NCBI GenBank assembly: GCA_021234155.1
Contig: JAJEKV010000001.1
Location: 36,814,826 to 36,878,825 of the forward strand
Direction: 5' to 3'
DNA: 64,000 bases
Source: Isoetes taiwanensis
Lineage: Eukaryota > Streptophyta > Lycopodiopsida > Isoetales > Isoetaceae
Part shown: positions 12,639 to 24,367 of the stretch, piece by piece
Layout of the letters: each line of letters begins with the position of its first letter
Numbering within the stretch: position 1 is the first letter of the stretch
Translations under genes and position numbers: made by a program
Notes under the pieces: model-generated
The model's input: the letters and a program-made list of their open reading frames with translations, nothing else
Told to the model about the DNA's origin: nothing
Databases searched by the model: none

Positions 12639-15600
12639 TCAATTAAGCATGGCCTGGAAGAGGCTTTGGCCACAGCGATGGCAAACAAATCGAACAGGAA
12701 AAGGATCTAGATCAGAAATTCCTCCGCAGCGAGTATGCTGCCAGATTTCGCACATATCGCAAGAAATCATCCGTTCGCCATCGTCATCTTTAGTTCCACA
12801 GGGACAATCCACAACCCAATTCTGAATTCCGCCTTCAAATCTCAAGTCGCTGCACAAATCAATCCCAATCCCCTGCAAGCCCACCTCTGCGCCGGATTCA
12901 ATCGTTCCAAATAATAAATCCTCGTCTTCGGCTTCACAACCCACAACCGATTCAACCCTTAAACCCTGCATTATCTGATAAATTTCTCCAAATGCCCTCT
13001 GCGCTTCCTGTTTCAAATCGCCCACCGTTGCATGGGGCGGAAGAATTATCAGCTCTGCCGGAGGATTTTTATCGCTAATTCTCGCCAAATCTGCTTCAAT
13101 TCTTGCCGGATTTGAAAAATCCTCTTTTATAATCACTGTGCACATAACCCTGAACAGCCCATCGTCGTCCATATTCCATTCATTGTTTGCACATTTCCGA
13201 GTTTTTTCGCCCACATAATCCTTGATGAATTGCTTCGTATCTAATATAATTCTGCTGGCCGTCGGAATTGCAGTTAGAACACTCTTGCATCCCTTTCTGG
13301 CAGGTTTGTAATTCTCCAAAACATTCTTGTAAAGGTAGACAATATTTTGAAGAACATCTGCCCTGTTTAGATCAGAAATATGGTCAGAGCTCGAGCTTTT
13401 TGAATCTTTAGAATTTGAATTGCCGCTGCAGCACAGACTGTTCACATCCTCAAGGCAATATTCCAAAACCTTAGTAATTGGATTAACAGCTCTGCGCACT
13501 ACATGGCCTCCGACAACTCGATTTCCCAAGGATTTAAGCACAAAATCCAACAGCCCAGTATCGCCAATATAAACCCGAGCTGCATCTCTTACATCCTGCC
13601 TGGGCATCCATTTTTTTTCACAGCTTTTTAATGCTTCAACAATTACCTGAGTTGCCAGATCTAATCTTTTCACAGACCAGCGGCAGGGCATATCTGCGGT
13701 AGAATGCACAGGCATTCCGGCAATAAAGCCGCTCGAATTTGGCGATGAATCCTTGCAGAATTTAGCTATGGATTTGGGTTCGGAATTCAGGGGCAATCTG
13801 GCTTTGAGCTCCATCATAAAACGGATTAAATCGCCCACTGTTTGCAAAACCTGGCCGCTGATGCGCTGATAATTGGAAACTATGGCCAGAATTTCCTGAT
13901 CCACAGATTCAAAATGTTGGATCATTACAGTGAGCGGCATTCCTCTGATTGCTTCGATAGCTTTTGTGTACATTTGTGGCGTAATTCCGAAGCTCCCTCG
14001 CCCAAATCTGTACCCCCATCTTCCAAACCAGCTTTCGCCATACGCTACACAATGGATCAACCGGAGTTCTAGACCCCTTTTCTTTGCCTGATCTTCCACG
14101 CTAATTTTTCTGCAAAGAAAAAAACGGATCAAACAGGTCCGCTGCAGTATTTTTTGCAAAAAATTTGACCAAATCTGCTTCAAAAATGAATCTGACACAG
14201 AGAAAAACTGAAGGAGAATAATCTACAGCATAAGCACAATCCAAACCCACCTAAGAAAGAATGATTTAAATCAAATTAATCAGCCGGAGAAGCAGAATTT
14301 AATCTAAACGGATCAAACCCACATAAAAGAATTATGAATATGATCCAAACCCATGTAACAAAGAATTTTTTAAACCAAATTAACCCGCCGGAGAAGGAGA
14401 ATTTAATCAAAACACATCAAATCCATGTATAAGAATGGATCAAATTGATCAGACTCACATAAGAAAAGGAAAATTTATGCAAAAAGAAGGTGCCGGAGAA
14501 GAAGAAAAAATAATGTAATCTATTTGCCCAGCACCGGAAGCGTTTGATCTATGCAGCGAAGCGTTACCTGGCTCTTAGCATGGAGCAGATGCGATCCCAG
14601 AGGTCCATGATTTCTCTTCCGGAAGCATATTTGGAGCCCTTTTCTCGGCCGTTTAGGCAGATCAAATGGCCGAATCCGTTGGTATGGAAAACTCCATGAA
14701 GAAGGTGCGTCTGCAGATCTAAAATGCTTCCCTGAATTGCCTGTTCTCCACAGGAATTGCAATTGTACATTGGCGATGGCACCGGATCCTTGCAATTTGG
14801 ACAGATTTTGCCCCCTGCTACCCCTACCAGCCCATTTGGCCGCTCCTCTACCTCCGGCGCTGGAATTATAAAATGATACCTCCGTTTTGATACCGGATGA
14901 TTCCTCCATCCTGCATCCATCCATCCAAATTTATCTTATCAGTCCTATCTTCTGCATAAATTTCTTTATCATTTGCATCATTGATCTATTGTTTTATGTT
15001 CTGCCCATTTGGGCGGATGATCGTGTATATTTGATTCGAAATTATCGAATTCTTTGCTCCATTTGGAGGATTACTTCTGTGATTATCAGCCAGTTGATCA
15101 AGCAAGCATGAAAAATTTCATCAGGCGTTTGAATCGTATCGATCAGAGAAGCATGCAAGAAAATCTTAGCAAATCAGAGGTTAATTTTAACAGCTTATAC
15201 CAGCACGAACGGCCAAATCATTCGTTCAAACTGCAAATAAATAAAATGGCGATCAACAAACAGATTCAAACGATTCAAACAGGCAAGAAGATCTGCAACA
15301 AATCCCGAACGAGAATTTGTTAATGGAAGGAAGAAATATACTGGGGCAATGAAGCGGGAAAAAATTCGGGGAATCAATTTCGGGAAAAAACATGGATACC
15401 TATGCATCGGCAATGGTCGCAATGCGGATTTCGAGAGCTATGGATGCCTTCTTCGAGGATGAGAAGAGAAATTCTGGCAGCGTGGGTATTTTCTTCAAGA
15501 GCAACAGACCATGCCGGCATTCCTTCGACGCAATAGGGCTCCAGAGTTGCACAGTCGGAAAGAAATGCTCGCATATTATCCCTAAAAGCTCCGTCGTAAT

Positions 15601-15724
15601 CTGCTGGGCATCCCGGATCCCCGAACGTATGAATCCCAAATAGCCTGTCCGCCTGCCTCCTCTTCCTCGATCGATCTGCCGTCATATACATCCTTCCTTC
15701 CTCTGATTCAACCGATTTCTTCAA
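12639..15724 (-). CDS. PHD-finger transcriptional regulator, MS1/MMD1 family, three exons
   Basis: Exons are 15724-15400, 14910-14568 and 14109-12639, with GT..AG introns (AG|GTATCC..GCAG|GATGG; CAG|GTAACG..GCAG|AAAAAT). The joined frame is open for 712 residues plus TGA, close to the roughly 670-700 residues of Arabidopsis MS1 and MMD1. Exon 1 ends in PHCDHCRCIG, continued by WRNHPVSKRRYHF in exon 2. Exon 2 adds a CPNC..CNSC zinc cluster, HGVFHTNGFGHLICLNGRE and IMDLWDRIC. Exon 3 opens with KISVEDQAKKRGLELRL and FGRWGYRFGRGSFG. A C4HC3 PHD finger closes the protein (C658, C660, C673, C676, H681, C684, C699, C702). Family members are nuclear and control anther, tapetum or male-meiosis gene expression, and such PHD fingers read the H3 tail. 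Start codons at residues 12 or 14 are alternatives. The exact orthologue (MS1, MMD1/DUET or At1g33420 type) is not resolved. Confidence 0.93.
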
Positions 15725-15826
15725 TAAAATCTAAGATCCCCCAGCCGATTTAGCCAGTTCTAAAGATTTTCCGAACCACCCATCAAAAATTCCTGACGAA
15801 TTTGTATCCCAGAACCAATTTCTTAA

Positions 15827-16138
15827 CCGGTTCCGAGCAGATTAAACGAACCCAATGAAGAATTCGTGCGATTATATCCCGATGACGTCGAATGGATAGA
15901 AATCCAAAGCGAAATGAGAGAATTGGTGGAAAAAAAGGGAGAATCGGAAGCTTTTCTTCAGGGATTAGCTGTAAAATGGATTAAACAGGTGGGGAAGAAG
16001 CCGGATTTATGGCTTTGCAGGCTATGGAGGAGGGATTTGCAGGGAAAAATTGGGGAAGAACATAACACGCCACCAAATAAACAAATATATGGAGCTAGAC
16101 ACGGGACTTTAGACCAGGACTGGATGGCAAAGCCCTAA
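15827..16138 (+). CDS. Unrecognised open frame divergent from the PHD gene
   Basis: A stop-free plus-strand frame of about 100 codons reads EEFVRLYPDDVEWIEIQSEM, then LVEKKGESEAFLQGLAVKW and GKKPDLWLCRLWRRDLQG. It has no ATG near its start, and an acceptor-like GAGCAG lies at about 15840, so it could be an exon. It begins 103 bp from the PHD gene start, head to head. Composition looks coding-like (charged, amphipathic), but no family was recognised. It may instead be promoter or 5'-UTR sequence of the PHD gene. Confidence 0.25.
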   Translation, partial: PVPSRLNEPNEEFVRLYPDDVEWIEIQSEMRELVEKKGESEAFLQGLAVKWIKQVGKKPDLWLCRLWRRDLQGKIGEEHNTPPNKQIYGARHGTLDQDWMAKP

Positions 16139-16834
16139 CCTAACGGAATGCGGTAACAGGGTGGGCGGGGGTTAGTTAGTTAACAGCGGGGCATGACGCA
16201 TGCAGACAAATCACAGTTAGGATAGTTATGTTAAGAAATCGCTTTTGCACTCCCTTTAATAATTTTAACTATCTGATTTGCATGATCTCATCTATCTCAT
16301 AACGGCCTTTGTTTGTTTTTTTTGTGCGCTTGTTTTTTTCCTTCTCTTTTTCTTCCAAAGTTCTCTCCCATTAGTTCCATCCCATTTCTTCTATTTTGAC
16401 TCTCTTGGTTTTAAGTCATGCCTTCTATCTAGCTTTCATGCATGGCTTTCAGGTCAACAAGCCAATTTCCCAAAGGTCAATATCATACATATATGCAGTA
16501 TGTATAGATCTATCTTCCAAAACTCTAGCATTAGTTCCATACCTTTGCTTCTATTTTTACTCTCCTTTTGGCTTTAAGTATTGCCTTGGCCTTCTATCTA
16601 GCTTTAATGCATGATATGGAGGTCAACAAGCCAATTTCCCAGAGGTCCAAATCTCCCACACTTCTATGCAGTATGTACGAATTTATCTTTTGAGAATCAG
16701 CATATCACTAGCACCAATCGCACCCAATTGTTAGCAATCTTCTTAAATCAATAGAACAGAACCTGCATGTTCCTCTCATATATCCTCATGGATGCTGCCA
16801 ATATGGCATGACGTAAAAAATACTATCTATCTAC

Positions 16835-16836
<2 letters not shown>
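16139..16836. other. No gene recognised; pyrimidine-rich repeats
   Basis: T/C-rich stretch with two diverged direct copies of a segment holding CTTCTATCTAGCTTTCATGCATG, AGGTCAACAAGCCAATTTCCC and GCAGTATGTA (about 16370-16515 and 16540-16685). No coding support. It runs into the ATCT microsatellite. Confidence 0.5.

Positions 16837-16928
<92 letters not shown>
16837..16928. repeat. (ATCT)n microsatellite, 23 perfect units
   Basis: Uninterrupted ATCT tetranucleotide run of 92 bp, preceded from 16821 by imperfect units. A run of this purity is expected to be length-polymorphic. Confidence 0.98.
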
Positions 16929-16929
<1 letters not shown>

Positions 16930-16977
16930 AACTCAATATCATCATAAGCGTATTAATCATATGTTCTTGCTTTCGTT

Positions 16978-17210
16978 GCTGCCAAATTAGACTGCTACCA
17001 CGATATCCATAAAGGATCATACCCAGGGACCATCACAACCTCGCTCATTCCAAATGGAGTTCGAATGAGATATCCAACATTTGAATCATCGGCTCGTGGT
17101 TTTGTTAATGCCAAAGCTAGGCTGCTACCTAGACATCCATCTAAATGATTATACCTAGGGACCATCACAACTTGGCCCATTCCAAATGGAGATCGAATGA
17201 GAGATCAATA
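16978..17210. repeat. Two tandem diverged copies, period about 132 bp
   Basis: The strings CTGCTACC, GGGACCATCACAAC and CATTCCAAATGGAG.TCGAATGAGA recur in order, with the GGGACCATCACAAC motif offset by 132 bp. The copies differ by scattered substitutions. No coding function seen. Confidence 0.75.
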
Positions 17211-17412
17211 CCTGCCCTAGAATCAATATATCAGAATCCCCCCTTCTCCTAGCTCCTTCCCAATAATAATCGATCTATCCTTGATCATAATCGACTTTGG
17301 ATGGTTGAGGGTACTTATATCCTGGGCAATACTAATGGCTCTACCCTTGGCTATTGGATGGTTGAGGACATTGCGTGACTTAAAGGTGTGTTACTAACAG
17401 ATCCACAATATA

Positions 17413-17720
17413 TTATATCTTATTAAAAGATTTATGTCACGTTTGTGCAATGGATCCCCCATTTGGTTGCTTTATATTAGGTGGCATGATATGTAAAGCA
17501 ATTCACCAATGTGGCCATGCTAACACCTTGACCACAATGAAAAGGGCATAAACTTGATAAGCACACATTTTTATAAGAGTCTAACAGGCACATTTTTCTT
17601 TCGTTCTCTTCAAAATGCTGCAATCGAATCATGTCATGTTTGTACAATGGATCCCTAGAAATGGTTGTAACTGTCTCTATTAGAAGAAGCGATTTGCTCA
17701 CTATTCAATCAATGGACCAA
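17413..17720. repeat. Direct repeat, left copy (partner 20931-21171)
   Basis: The segment starts TTATATCTTATTAAAAG and ends CAATCAATGGACCAA. It recurs at 20931-21171 with few differences, but the right copy lacks about 67 bp from the middle. The right copy abuts a Helitron 3' end precisely. Family unknown. Confidence 0.9.
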
Positions 17721-20700
17721 AATTGTTGTTCCCCATTCTGAGTAAGTATTATATGAATTAGATTTTGTGCGCCTTAAACGGGAGCTAAAGATGGCTTCAT
17801 CTCCTAGCTGCTGGCGTTCAATATTTCTATCAAATTTTTTGTGGCATGCAGCATCCAAGATTTTTGTTCTGTTTCTTTTCCCAGCAATGCCCTTGCTCTA
17901 AATCTATTAGTTTCAGCGAAACAAAAGAATTTTTGCTCCAATAATTGCACAAAAACCAGGTCCAATGTAGATGCTTCCTGTTATGTAGAGTCTTTGCATT
18001 GACTCTGTTTCTGTGTTATTTTTTCTCCTTCTAACTTTATCTCGATTTGTTATCTTTAACACTGCAGACACTTGGGGCTTATACTAGGTACTCCAGGATC
18101 TATTGAACACCTTAGGCATTTGATTCCATACGAGAAGTAGTGCAGCAATACAGAAAGGTTGGTTTCAGAAAGTATGCAATCGTTAAGTGTTTGGTCTGCC
18201 CTTCACATTAGCAAAGATATTACTGAGACTTACAGTAAATGTGTGATCTGTTTGTGGTTATGTAGGCGGAAATAAAATCTGTTTGTGGTTATGTAGGTGT
18301 GATAATTATTGTTGAAACAATTCTTTCTGGGTTTCTCATTCTTTCTGGGGTTTTGATCTTCTAATCGCAGGAAGCACAAATGGCAGTGGGCAAAGCATGG
18401 GAATTGAGGGAAGGCACTGGTTTTCCTCTTATACTTTGAATTTATATAGAAATCGCATCATTGCATTTTTTTCTTCCATGTTTGATCTGCATCTGCTTCA
18501 AGATATTATGAAACCGCTTCTAGAGCAACTCTCTGTTTTGTAGGTGATGAGAGCGGATCAGCCTAAAGTGGCCGAATTTCCAATTTTACAAGAATGTTTC
18601 AGCCTAAAGTGACCGATTTGGTTCTGCAGTAGGTAATTTTTGTGGAGGTTCTTTTTTTGGTGCAGAGAGCTGCATTTGCAAGTTCGCTGATGGGTTTATT
18701 TTGGTGCAGAGAGCATCCATAATAGGTTGTTGATATTAGGAACGTGAAGATTTTAATGGCAATCATCCATCTACTTCACGAGGAAACTATTAGAATATGA
18801 TGGTAATACTCCTCCTACGCACGACACTAAATTTTGAATTCGATATAAAAAGTTGCAGATTTGAAGTGCGAAAAAACTGGTTGGTTATGGTGACTCTGTT
18901 ATGTTACACTTTATAGGGAGAACCTCATTTTACAAAAAAAATTATTGTATGAAACAATTGAGCAGACTTGGAAGCAATCCCCTTAGATATCAAAGCTGGC
19001 ACAAATATGGATTTCTTTTTTTTTTATTGGAGGCTGATCTCAAATATATGAATTTCACATTAGGAATTTCTCACCGTCTCAATTCCTAATTGATTTGGCT
19101 ATGCAGTACTCCAGTCTTTGCTATTCTAAAAGTTTTAACATGTTTAACCAGAGCATTCAATTTGTAACATCCATATAGACTTGAAAATAACATTGGTTCA
19201 ATGTCGCATCTTAATTCTATCGAGTACACAAAGACTAAAAATAAAAATGAGCTGGAAAAGTATTGTGATTAAGTGAAGAAGTTATCTAAACTGGCCAGTT
19301 AGTTTAGCATTTACTTGCATTGTCCTGGGATGCTGCAAAATATTGATGTATTATCCACACTTGCAGGGCCAGGTTTTGAGGAAGAGTGCAAATGCATGAA
19401 GCAGATCATGAATAAGGTAGCAATAATGGTGGCAACCATATCATACTGGATGTCAAATTATGCAGCTTTCTAACCTTAGCCCAACAATGCTTGGCTTGGT
19501 TTGGTGGTTTAGGGTTTATACTGCTTGAACATGCAATTCCCAGCTCTTGGTTTGCTAGCTTGAAAGAATTATTATGGTGGCATCTATGATTGTAGCATGC
19601 AATATGCTACTTGATTCTCCGTGTTTACCAATAAATCTGATCCTTTTGCAAAGTCCTCATATGTGAATCTGATCAGTCAAGAGAAATTGATGTTTTCTGT
19701 GCTTTGATGCAGGTTTGTCCCAGGACCAGGATTCAAATATTAGGATTCACTGTTCCGGCAAAGTTCGGCTTCATCCTCACAGGGTTTTTAGACTCTAATT
19801 CATGCTATTTCAAATTATTCTTTTGAATAAACATCACGCAAGCTTTGATCATCTGTTTGCAGCAAAAAAGCAAAAATACCCAGATAGCAGGCGGGAGCTT
19901 CAGGTTGGACATGCTTCAGGCTGGATTTCTGAAATGCATGTCAGTCTGCAGATAATTTTGCTTGGCACAGAAGATCATGGCGGGGTATTCTCCTCGGCCT
20001 TTCATGATTTTGTTGATTTCCGAAAAAAGGCTTTTGATGCACAGAAGAGATGACAGATGAATACAGTTTGAATATAGTTTTGCAACTGAGAAAGGTTTCG
20101 TGATGGTTTTTTGATGATTTTTGTTTGTAGACAAATATGTTTGCCATAGTCGCTGAGGAAATCTTGAAGATCTCATTGGTGCTTGAAGACTTTTTCTTAG
20201 TAAGCTGTGAAAATACTCAGGTTTTGATCATGGGATGATTTTTAAAGCTTTGTAGCTCAGGCGATAGATTCTTTATCTACACACGTGTCTACACACAGTT
20301 GGCATGTGGGTCTACACACATGCTTGCTTTCTTGCTTCAAAGGCAGATGAAGAGGGAAATAGTAGATGCTGGGTAAGATGCTTAACCGACCAAGATCAAA
20401 GATGGATTTTCACTTTTTTCACTATTAGAGTATTCAGAACCTCCACACTAGATCTGCCATTGCATTTTTTAAAATTGACTATTGACTATTGTTATACAAG
20501 TTAACATGAATCTACCTTGGATTTTTTAAAACTTATGAGCATTTCATTGGATCGTTTTTCAGACTCAATTCTGCTACTCATGCATGTTTTTTATCTGCAA
20601 CAGGTCATTTTTTCCTTTTAATGCAGTCCAAGATTTAAGAGCTTCAATAAGAAGATGAGTATAAAAAATTCTTGCTCGCCAGGTTCTGTACCGTGGTTAA

Positions 20701-20930
20701 AATGCCATCTTCCATGATGACGAACTTTGATTTACAATCTTTGTTGTTTATAAGTATCTATCTGTCCTATTGCATCATATGTAGTTAACTATCAAAGTTT
20801 TATAGTCCTATCAGATTGTTTTAGCCTTTATATATATGCTCAGAAATATTTTGAATTCCCTTTCTCTGAAGGCCGAGCAAAAATACATTCCAGGACATTA
20901 GCCCGGCAACGCCGGGCACCCGTTTACTAG
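17721..20930 (+). mobile_element. Probable non-autonomous Helitron; 3' end defined, 5' end not
   Basis: The right end has the Helitron signature: a perfect GCCCGGC-AAC-GCCGGGC stem-loop (20901-20917), a 9-base spacer, then CTAG (20927-20930) followed by T. I could not place the 5' TC end, so the left limit given is only the end of the direct repeat. The interior holds exon-like pieces bounded by TGCAG and GTA/GTT, for example after 18067 (LGLILGTPGSIEHLRHLIPYE) and after 19366 (GPGFEEECKCMKQIMNK). Helitrons capture gene fragments, which would explain these, but no source gene was recognised and there is no transposase here. Confidence 0.55.
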
Positions 20931-21171
20931 TTATATCTTATTAAAAGATTTATGCCACGTTTGTGCAATGGATCCCCCATTTGGTTGCTTTATATTAGGT
21001 GGCATGATATGTAAAGCAATTCACCAATGTGGCCATGCTAACACCTTGACCACAATGAAAAGGGCATAAACTTGATAAGCACACATTTTTTTGTACAATG
21101 GATCCCTAGAAATGGTTGTAACTGTCTCTATTAGAAGAAGTGATTTGCTCACTATTCAATCAATGGACCAA
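20931..21171. repeat. Direct repeat, right copy, abutting the Helitron 3' end
   Basis: Nearly identical to 17413-17720 except for an internal deletion of about 67 bp (after CACACATTTTT). Its first base is the T that follows the Helitron CTAG. Helitrons insert between A and T without duplicating the target, so the flanking duplication needs a separate cause. Confidence 0.9.
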
Positions 21172-22532
21172 GTAAGCTCTACCTGCATTGCATGGCATGT
21201 CATCATCTAGAATATAAGTAAATAGATTGATATAAAAAGTTTTCAATTTCAATCAGTTGGGTTGTATTGTTCCCATAGTTTGCCCAACACTGTAAGAGAA
21301 CTAGGAATTGCAACAAACAGGGTCCCTCTAGAACTTCCATGTTAGTGTAATTGTTTCTGTCTCCCAAGTTTATTTGACTTAATTTAGGGGATTACAATCA
21401 GCAATGCAATCTTCACTTTCCTTAGTGATTGGAAATAAACATTGTGAATTTTAAAAGGATTGAAATGAAGGCTCTTTATAGAACAAAGTGTATTATGCCC
21501 TTGAGTTCTATACATGGTAAATGAATATATATAACTAGATTGCTATGGTCTAACAATATTAATTTATTGATTTGCTCCAAGCTTTGTTAGTTGCTTAGGA
21601 ATAGAATAGAATAAAATAGAATAGATTTTTTAACGTCCAGAAAGATCAAGAGGCTATGGTTTATGAATAGTTCAGTATTTTTTTTTTACTTTCTTACCTT
21701 TTGGTCCAAACTTTACCTCTTTGTTCATGTCTTTTCATCTTATCTTATCTTTATAATAGTAAGTACATATGTGTAATGATTATTTATTTTCAAAGAAAAA
21801 TGTCATCGAAGGCTTGTATTCTGCTTTGCTTTGGAGCAATTGGTCTTGATTCCAAATTTGCATCAGCTTTGATGCAGTTCAATTTATGTCTCAAGTAATA
21901 ATAAATGAAAAATGAATCCATATACAAAAGACAGCCCAACTATTGGTTCAAAGCTTGAAGAGATAAAATGGCAAGGCAAGCTAAACTACACCAATGGCTC
22001 ATATTACAGTGGCAGACTAGGAATAGCCAATTGTACTTGTAGGTGATGTTCAAGTTGTTTATAGCCAATTCTAACTTCTTGGCATATGTCAATGTCTTCC
22101 TCTTCTATTACCCCTCTGTCTGCCTTGGAATTCTCATATTCAATGGTTTCACTTTTATTTGCCTTTGAATGAGGGAGGTTCACTTCTGGCATCATATAAG
22201 TCACTGTGTGGCTTGGAGAATGGTCTTTTGTTCCATTTTCCACATGAATTGAATTGATCCCCATCTTTTTTTTTATTTATGAACTTGGACTTTTATTACT
22301 CAAAAGAATAAAAACAGTACATGAAGGGACTCAAAACCCAGTGGAGAAGATGCCCAGTAAAGAAAACTATTAACCACATACATAATACAGAAAAAGCAGA
22401 GAACAAACATCATCTAGAGCACAATGATTAAGTATGAATCTGAAGATAGCGCTCCCAAATGATACTCTTGATGTCATCTTTTAAGAAAGAGCACTTATAA
22501 GCTTTGATAATATAACTACGAGCATCATTGAG
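21172..22532. other. No gene recognised
   Basis: AT-rich sequence with scattered short frames. It ends at the outer edge of the chromovirus LTR. The five bases before the LTR (TTGAG, 22528-22532) would be one half of that element's target duplication; the other half is lost. Confidence 0.4.
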
Positions 22533-23128
22533 TGTGACGCTCCCCGAACCTATATGATGCTTCCATCGTATAAATAGGGGAAATTCCCCGGCAACTCCAT
22601 CACCACAGAAAGGCCATTCGTCTAACTCAGACTGCTTGTGATGGCCAAGTGACCGAGTGAAGGACATGGAGGTGTCATTCGTCCTACGTCTTCTATGGGA
22701 ATCCTATATAGCGGAAGCGTACATACATATTAGCACCTGGCAACAATACAAATAAATAATATGCCACTGCGAAGGGTGGCTCATCCATATATCAATACGT
22801 ACGACAATATAACACCAATATAACATAGGAAATGCATTATAAATGAGGATTCTACCCCGGGCTCAGACTCAAAAGGGTCGACTGATGGTCAGGGCCTCCA
22901 GATAACAACAGTCAGAAGCATAACATGGCTTTGACTGGCATAGAATAATAGCTAGGGTAGTCCACTCCATCTGCCCCTCCTGTGCACACTTTGCAGATAG
23001 ACAGAAACATGCTCGGCATGATTGTAACCTTCCGGAAATGCAATCTCATGGAGTCACCCTATGAGACTACCCCGAGTTACATCTCCCTGGTCCGATGAGG
23101 CAGGCTATGGAGGAGTCCCCTCCCCGAG

Positions 23129-23405
23129 CACAATTGATCCCTGGGTGTGCTAGAGCACATTAGTAGCCCGCGCATCCGTACCCGACTTAATACCCTCAAA
23201 ATCCATGGGCTGCCTTGGTGCACCCATCGAGCCCAGGATGTCCCTATAGGCACGTATCCTGCGACCCAGGAGGTGCCAGACCCACCTGGGCACAATTGAT
23301 CCCGGGGTGTGCTAGAGCACATCAGCAGCCCCCGTATCCGTACCCGACTTAAACCCCCCAAAATCCATGGGCCGCCTCGGCGCACCCATCGAGCCCAGGA
23401 TGTCA
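23129..23405. repeat. Tandem duplication, period 162 bp, inside the LTR
   Basis: Two copies start with CACAATTGATCCC at 23129 and 23291 and share GTGTGCTAGAGCACAT, CCGTACCCGACTTAA and CCATCGAGCCCAGGATGTC. The second copy carries several C/T substitutions. Repeats in this position are common as LTR enhancers, but no function can be read from sequence. Confidence 0.85.
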
Positions 23406-23751
23406 TGGACCTACGCGAAACCAAAGAAAAATACGTGGAAAATATGCAAGAAATACGGAAGAGATACGCCAAGTTCGGCAAACAATCTAATATATGAACA
23501 AGAATCAAGAGTACAATGGCCTGAAGGCAAGCAGGAACATGCGACAGATGCTTAGAAGGCTCAAGACTGGCGTTGAACTGGAATGGTTCAACAAGAAGGA
23601 GATGCCTCCTTATATATCTAGGCCAACGGTCAGTATCGCGCCACTCCAATGAATGAGATCATGCCAAGCATCGTGCGTGTATGTAGAACCTCCCAGAAAC
23701 AGCCCCGCATATGAGAAACATATGAGGGAATATCTTTAACAAATAGTAGTA

Positions 23752-23835
23752 GTGCACTTGGCAAAGGTTTGTGACTTGCAACTGGAAGGTTGCGAGTTCA
23801 AACCCTATTTTGTGCAACTACCCTTTTGCATCCGT
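23752..23835 (+). repeat. tRNA-like (SINE head) sequence inside the LTR
   Basis: A pol III A-box-like TGGCAAAGGTT (23759-23769) is followed 25 bases later by a B-box-like AGTTCAAACCC (23795-23805). The string GACTTGCAACTGGAAGGTTGCGAG between them resembles a tRNA anticodon arm. It could be a SINE insertion or a decayed tRNA pseudogene. No poly(A) tail or target duplication was seen. Confidence 0.4.
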
Positions 23836-23914
23836 ATGACGACCATCTTTTGTACATACGAGTATAATGTTCATATGATACGAATATCCGTATGGTCGTC
23901 ACACCATCCCCCTC

Positions 23915-24367
23915 CTACGACGACGACGAGGTAACTGGGGCCGGAGTACTCAAACTCGGCTTATCCAGGTAACGTCGGTAAAACTCCGCAATTTTATTAG
24001 GAGCATTAGTAAGATTCTCGGCAGGCTCCCAGGTTCTATCACTTGACGAGTAACCTTCCCAATTGACAAAGTAATACAATCGTTGACGAAGAAACTTAGA
24101 GTCCAGAATCTCTCAAACCTCGAACCCCTCATGATCATCAATTTCTACTGGTGGCGGCAGCGAAGGAACGCGCTCCGGGAAAGTATTGACTGTGTAGAGC
24201 TCCAATAGAGAAACATGAAATACTAGATGGAGCCGGACAGGTGGAGGGAGCTCGAGTCGGAATGCCACATTGCTGATCTGAGTCGTGATCCGGTGAGGTC
24301 CAAGGCGACAATAGTCAAGCTTATTGCAGGGACGTGAGGTAGGGAGGTCCCTACGAAGAAGCCAGAC
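23915..24367 (-). pseudogene. Chromovirus pol C-terminus with chromodomain
   Basis: From 24367 leftwards one frame reads VWLLRRDLP, NKLDYCRLGPHRI, NVAFRLELPPPVRLHLVFHV and SLLELY (the integrase tail). A chromodomain follows: FEV-stop-EILDSKF, LYYFVNWEGYSSSDRTWEP, AENLTNAPNKIAEFYRRY, ending at TAG 23917-23915 just before the polypurine tract. Chromodomains steer chromovirus integration to methylated-H3 chromatin. The TGA replaces a Glu normally found in FEVEEIL. Across the nested insertion this frame continues exactly from GDLV at 34804-34830, because the five duplicated bases restore the codons. Confidence 0.92.
24363..24367. repeat. Target-site duplication, left half
   Basis: CAGAC directly before the 5' LTR, matched by CAGAC at 34804-34808 directly after the 3' LTR. 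A perfect 5-bp duplication proves a single insertion event for 24368-34803. Confidence 0.97.

Larger units (their letters stand above)
22533..23903 (-). mobile_element. 3' LTR of the minus-strand chromovirus
   Basis: The two ends form the LTR inverted repeat TGTGACG..CGTCACA (plus strand TGTGACGCTCCCC at 22533 and GGTCGTCACA at 23894-23903). On the minus strand a polypurine tract (GGAGGGGGATGG, 23904-23915) lies immediately before it, exactly where plus-strand DNA synthesis would start. Inside are a 162-bp tandem duplication and a tRNA-like segment. Related, more decayed LTR sequence lies at 46325-47582 and more faintly at 39640-40150. Confidence 0.85.

Noticed and set aside
23752-23835. Possible functional tRNA gene
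   Set aside because: It has pol III box-like motifs but no clear acceptor stem, and it lies inside an LTR. Listed only as tRNA-like SINE sequence.
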